64,000 bases of DNA from Unio delphinus (lineage: Eukaryota; Mollusca; Bivalvia; Unionida; Unionidae): assembly GCA_029339505.1 (NCBI GenBank), contig JAQISU010000033.1:4477001-4541000 (forward strand). Direction: 5' to 3'. Positions 61,975 to 64,000 of the stretch are shown piece by piece; position 1 is the first letter of the stretch; the number at the start of each line of letters is the position of its first letter. The notes beneath the pieces are model-generated. The model did not search any database, had not been told where the DNA came from, and saw only the letters and a program-made list of their open reading frames with translations. A program made the translations under genes and the position numbers.

Positions 61975-63399
61975 TCACAGATTTTCCACTGGTGCATCTA
62001 CCACTCTCATTCGTCCACCAACACCTTCGAGTAGCATTGATCTATCACTGAGAATGACAGCAACCGCTCTATAATTAGCAATAGCACCAGGACGGGTTAC
62101 GCGAGCTCGGAAGTGTATATCAACGACGGACTGTCTCATCAAGTCAAGATGTTCCAACGAAAAGTAATAAATCGGATACAGACTCCTAAAATCCAACTGT
62201 GATATTTGTAGACCAGTATCAACATTTTGATCGCGTCCCATATACGACAACAGGTTATGATAAACTCGTGCAATATGATTTTCTGTGTAATTTAGTTGTA
62301 TATCCTCTGATGGTTCTTGCTGTCCGTTTATTCTCAGCGAGACTTCATTACACCCAATTTGATCAAATATCATATGGGAACGTTGTTGATTATTTAATCG
62401 CGCAGTATTCTGTAGCGCAACAAATATGTGACGTGGAGCTGAAATACCCTGTTTCGATGCTAGATGCCATGTAATTGTACTATCAATATTAAAATCCATG
62501 GTATCTGTGGACGTTGTCAACCAACTCAACAATGTTTTTCCTCCTTGATCCATAAATGATAGTAACCGTGGTTCTGTTGACAACGACGGAGTCAACACTG
62601 GCATCCACAGTGTTAGTTTTGATAAAACGACCTTACCAGGGGCAACGGCAGTGTCGCGCCAGATTGCATTATCATCAGTACCTTTTCTCACTAGTGCTAC
62701 CGTATGTTTTGCTCCATAGATAACTTTTCGGACGTTTCTACAAAATCCAAATATGTGATGCAACGGAATCGCGCATGAAAACCGTGGACGCCCCACCCCC
62801 CCCCCCTGCAACGTTGCTACTCGTGTTGCAAATCCTAGGTTGTAATTGGGAATATTATTGATGACATCAAATGTACCAGGTGGTCTTACATACCCGGGTG
62901 GTGCTGGATTAGTTGCTGTAACTTGTTCAACTTTTACTCTAGAATATTGGACGTGTTCAGCGTTATCAGTAATATCCTTCGAGAACATCATAGACGGACC
63001 TGCTGATCTAGTATAGTCATCAGAATATCTCGCTAACCCGATTATTCCCGTTGCAATATCAACCTCACGTTCAATAGATTCGATTTCTCTTCCATCAATG
63101 AGATATCTAGCACTTTCAAATAACGCCATGATGCCATTGTTAACAAAACCAACTCGGATAGTTGGGTTATCATCATATGGTGTATTAGCTGCAACATTTG
63201 TTACGAGTTCACCTTCGACTTCAATAAAGGCTTCACAAGGCAAAAAGTATTTACTGGTATCATGAACTTGAAGTTCAATTCGTGCTCTAAGATCAGGTTG
63301 TACTGCGTGATAGGCAAAAAATTGATAATCGCGTACAGAATCATCTTTAAGTACTGGGGCGTCCATGTCAAATGCAATATCAGGGTTCTGTTTGAACAT
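61975..63399 (-). CDS. Capsid protein, probable double-jelly-roll major capsid protein (right cassette)
   Basis: 474 residues, intact. The family features I recognise are an N-terminal beta-rich block (FFAYHAVQPDLRARIELQV at about 27-45, FIEVEGEL at 58-65, FVNNGIMALFESARYLIDG at 85-103) and a second block with IPLHHIFGFC at 211-220, VIYGAKHTVALVRKG at 226-240 and KLTLWMPV at 261-268. The pattern matches a family of capsid-like proteins found beside adenain-type proteases and pX-like genes in invertebrate Maverick/adintovirus-like elements. It is shorter than adenovirus hexon but within the range of small double-jelly-roll capsid proteins. The fold is inferred, not shown. A poly-C run (about 62797-62806) inside the gene encodes a glycine tract and stays in frame. 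The left counterpart lies outside the window. Confidence 0.65.
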   Translation of the reverse strand: MFKQNPDIAFDMDAPVLKDDSVRDYQFFAYHAVQPDLRARIELQVHDTSKYFLPCEAFIEVEGELVTNVAANTPYDDNPTIRVGFVNNGIMALFESARYLIDGREIESIEREVDIATGIIGLARYSDDYTRSAGPSMMFSKDITDNAEHVQYSRVKVEQVTATNPAPPGYVRPPGTFDVINNIPNYNLGFATRVATLQGGGVGRPRFSCAIPLHHIFGFCRNVRKVIYGAKHTVALVRKGTDDNAIWRDTAVAPGKVVLSKLTLWMPVLTPSLSTEPRLLSFMDQGGKTLLSWLTTSTDTMDFNIDSTITWHLASKQGISAPRHIFVALQNTARLNNQQRSHMIFDQIGCNEVSLRINGQQEPSEDIQLNYTENHIARVYHNLLSYMGRDQNVDTGLQISQLDFRSLYPIYYFSLEHLDLMRQSVVDIHFRARVTRPGAIANYRAVAVILSDRSMLLEGVGGRMRVVDAPVENL

Positions 63400-63462
63400 T
63401 TTTTATTATATATCCGCTGGTCTAAATTGAAGGTGAAAATCGAAGAATTTCAATTATTTTAA

Positions 63463-63688
63463 AATAATTCCTAACAGCTTTTTCCTATGGGAAATCCCAT
63501 GCAAATTCGACCACTTGACCCGAAAAATCTCAAAGAGATTTTCACGGAATGATTCCTGTCTTTTCTGGATTTTTCATCGAAAATTGCTGATTTCTTGATC
63601 ATTTTTGATCATTTTTGCTTCGAAAACAATAAAAATAATTCCTAACAGCTTTTTCCTATGGGAAATCCCATACAAATTCGACCACTTT
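63463..63688. promoter_or_regulatory. Paired direct repeats with palindrome upstream of the capsid gene
   Basis: A block of about 55 bases (AATAATTCCTAACAGCTTTT, then the palindromic CTATGGGAAATCCCATR, then CAAATTCGACCACTT) occurs at 63463-63517 and again at 63634-63688, 171 bases apart. It lies between the end of the upstream gene and the capsid start, where a promoter is expected. The repeated palindrome could be a binding site for an element-encoded factor; this is inference. Confidence 0.5.
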
Positions 63689-63828
63689 ACCCTACGAATT
63701 TCTTCTTAATTCTCACGGAAATCATCAAAAATCGATGAAAAATCACCCAAATCAGTCAAAAAACACCCAAAATTCAGTGAAAACCAGTGAAAAATACAGA
63801 ATTTTTTTTATAATTTGCAAAGCAATTT

Positions 63829-63999
63829 TCATCGACGTCTTTGACTTTTGTAGAAATTCCTTGAATTTCCAAGACCACTTCCCGCTATCATAGTTACTGT
63901 GTTATTATCCTGGGCGGTCATCGATGACATCATTGACTGTAGTTTTTCATCTACTGCGTTATTTATTATTTTACTAACACTTGCAGGCATAACCGCAGT
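63829..63999 (-). CDS. C-terminal part of an upstream cassette gene (partial)
   Basis: A - strand frame enters from the window edge and stops at 63829-63831. The visible 56 residues are polar and helical (KIINNAVDEKLQSMMSSM), followed by TVTMIAGSG and a basic end (QRRR). It is not recognised. It lies upstream of the capsid gene in the same direction, so it is probably another gene of the element. Confidence 0.45.
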   Translation of the reverse strand, partial: TAVMPASVSKIINNAVDEKLQSMMSSMTAQDNNTVTMIAGSGLGNSRNFYKSQRRR

Positions 64000-64000
64000 A

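Overview
The window reads as genomic DNA of an invertebrate animal. It is AT-rich and full of microsatellites, minisatellites, tRNA-derived SINEs, decayed non-LTR retrotransposons and inverted-repeat DNA transposons, with a few candidate spliced exons (immunoglobulin-like and transmembrane). The repeat mix would fit a mollusc or another lophotrochozoan, but that is a weak inference.

The two edges carry the most unusual content. Positions 1-4021 (+ strand) and 58093-64000 (- strand) hold two related copies of a virion-gene cassette of the Maverick/Polinton/adintovirus type. In transcription order it contains: an unrecognised upstream gene (right copy only, cut by the window edge); a capsid-like protein; a pX/pVI-like membrane-active core peptide; an adenain-type cysteine protease; a fibre-like protein with the N-terminal tag MIDIWGRPL; a two-membrane-helix protein; and a minor-capsid-like protein whose gene overlaps the membrane-protein gene. 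Both cassettes point inward, tail to tail, across about 54 kb of host-like DNA. Each ends a few dozen bases after the last stop codon in a matching inverted-repeat structure (AGCAGCA..GAGGG). Polymerase B, integrase and packaging ATPase are not inside the window. Conserved parts of the copies look roughly 80% identical by eye, while the fibre and the middle of the minor-capsid-like protein differ strongly, so they look like two related insertions rather than one recent inverted duplication. Both copies are damaged: several frame breaks sit in homopolymer runs, and the left copy has one nonsense codon and one small tandem duplication.

The middle (about 4.3-57.8 kb) is host-like. On the - strand at 9.6-23.5 kb lie phase-1 immunoglobulin-domain exons and a membrane-anchor exon of a probable cell-surface receptor. 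A segmental duplication (about 13.0-17.2 kb and 17.8-22.0 kb) has doubled one Ig exon, a 232-base exon and a CR1/L2-like LINE fragment. On the + strand at 42.3-43.7 kb are exons that look like the stalk, membrane segment and cytoplasmic tail of another receptor. Transposon remnants include a Ty3/gypsy reverse transcriptase scrap (27.9-28.3 kb), a second LINE (45-46.8 kb), a third copy of the first LINE (48.7-51.2 kb), two SINE families, and TIR elements at 37.4-38.2 and 38.5-39.8 kb. The remaining stretches show no gene I can support.
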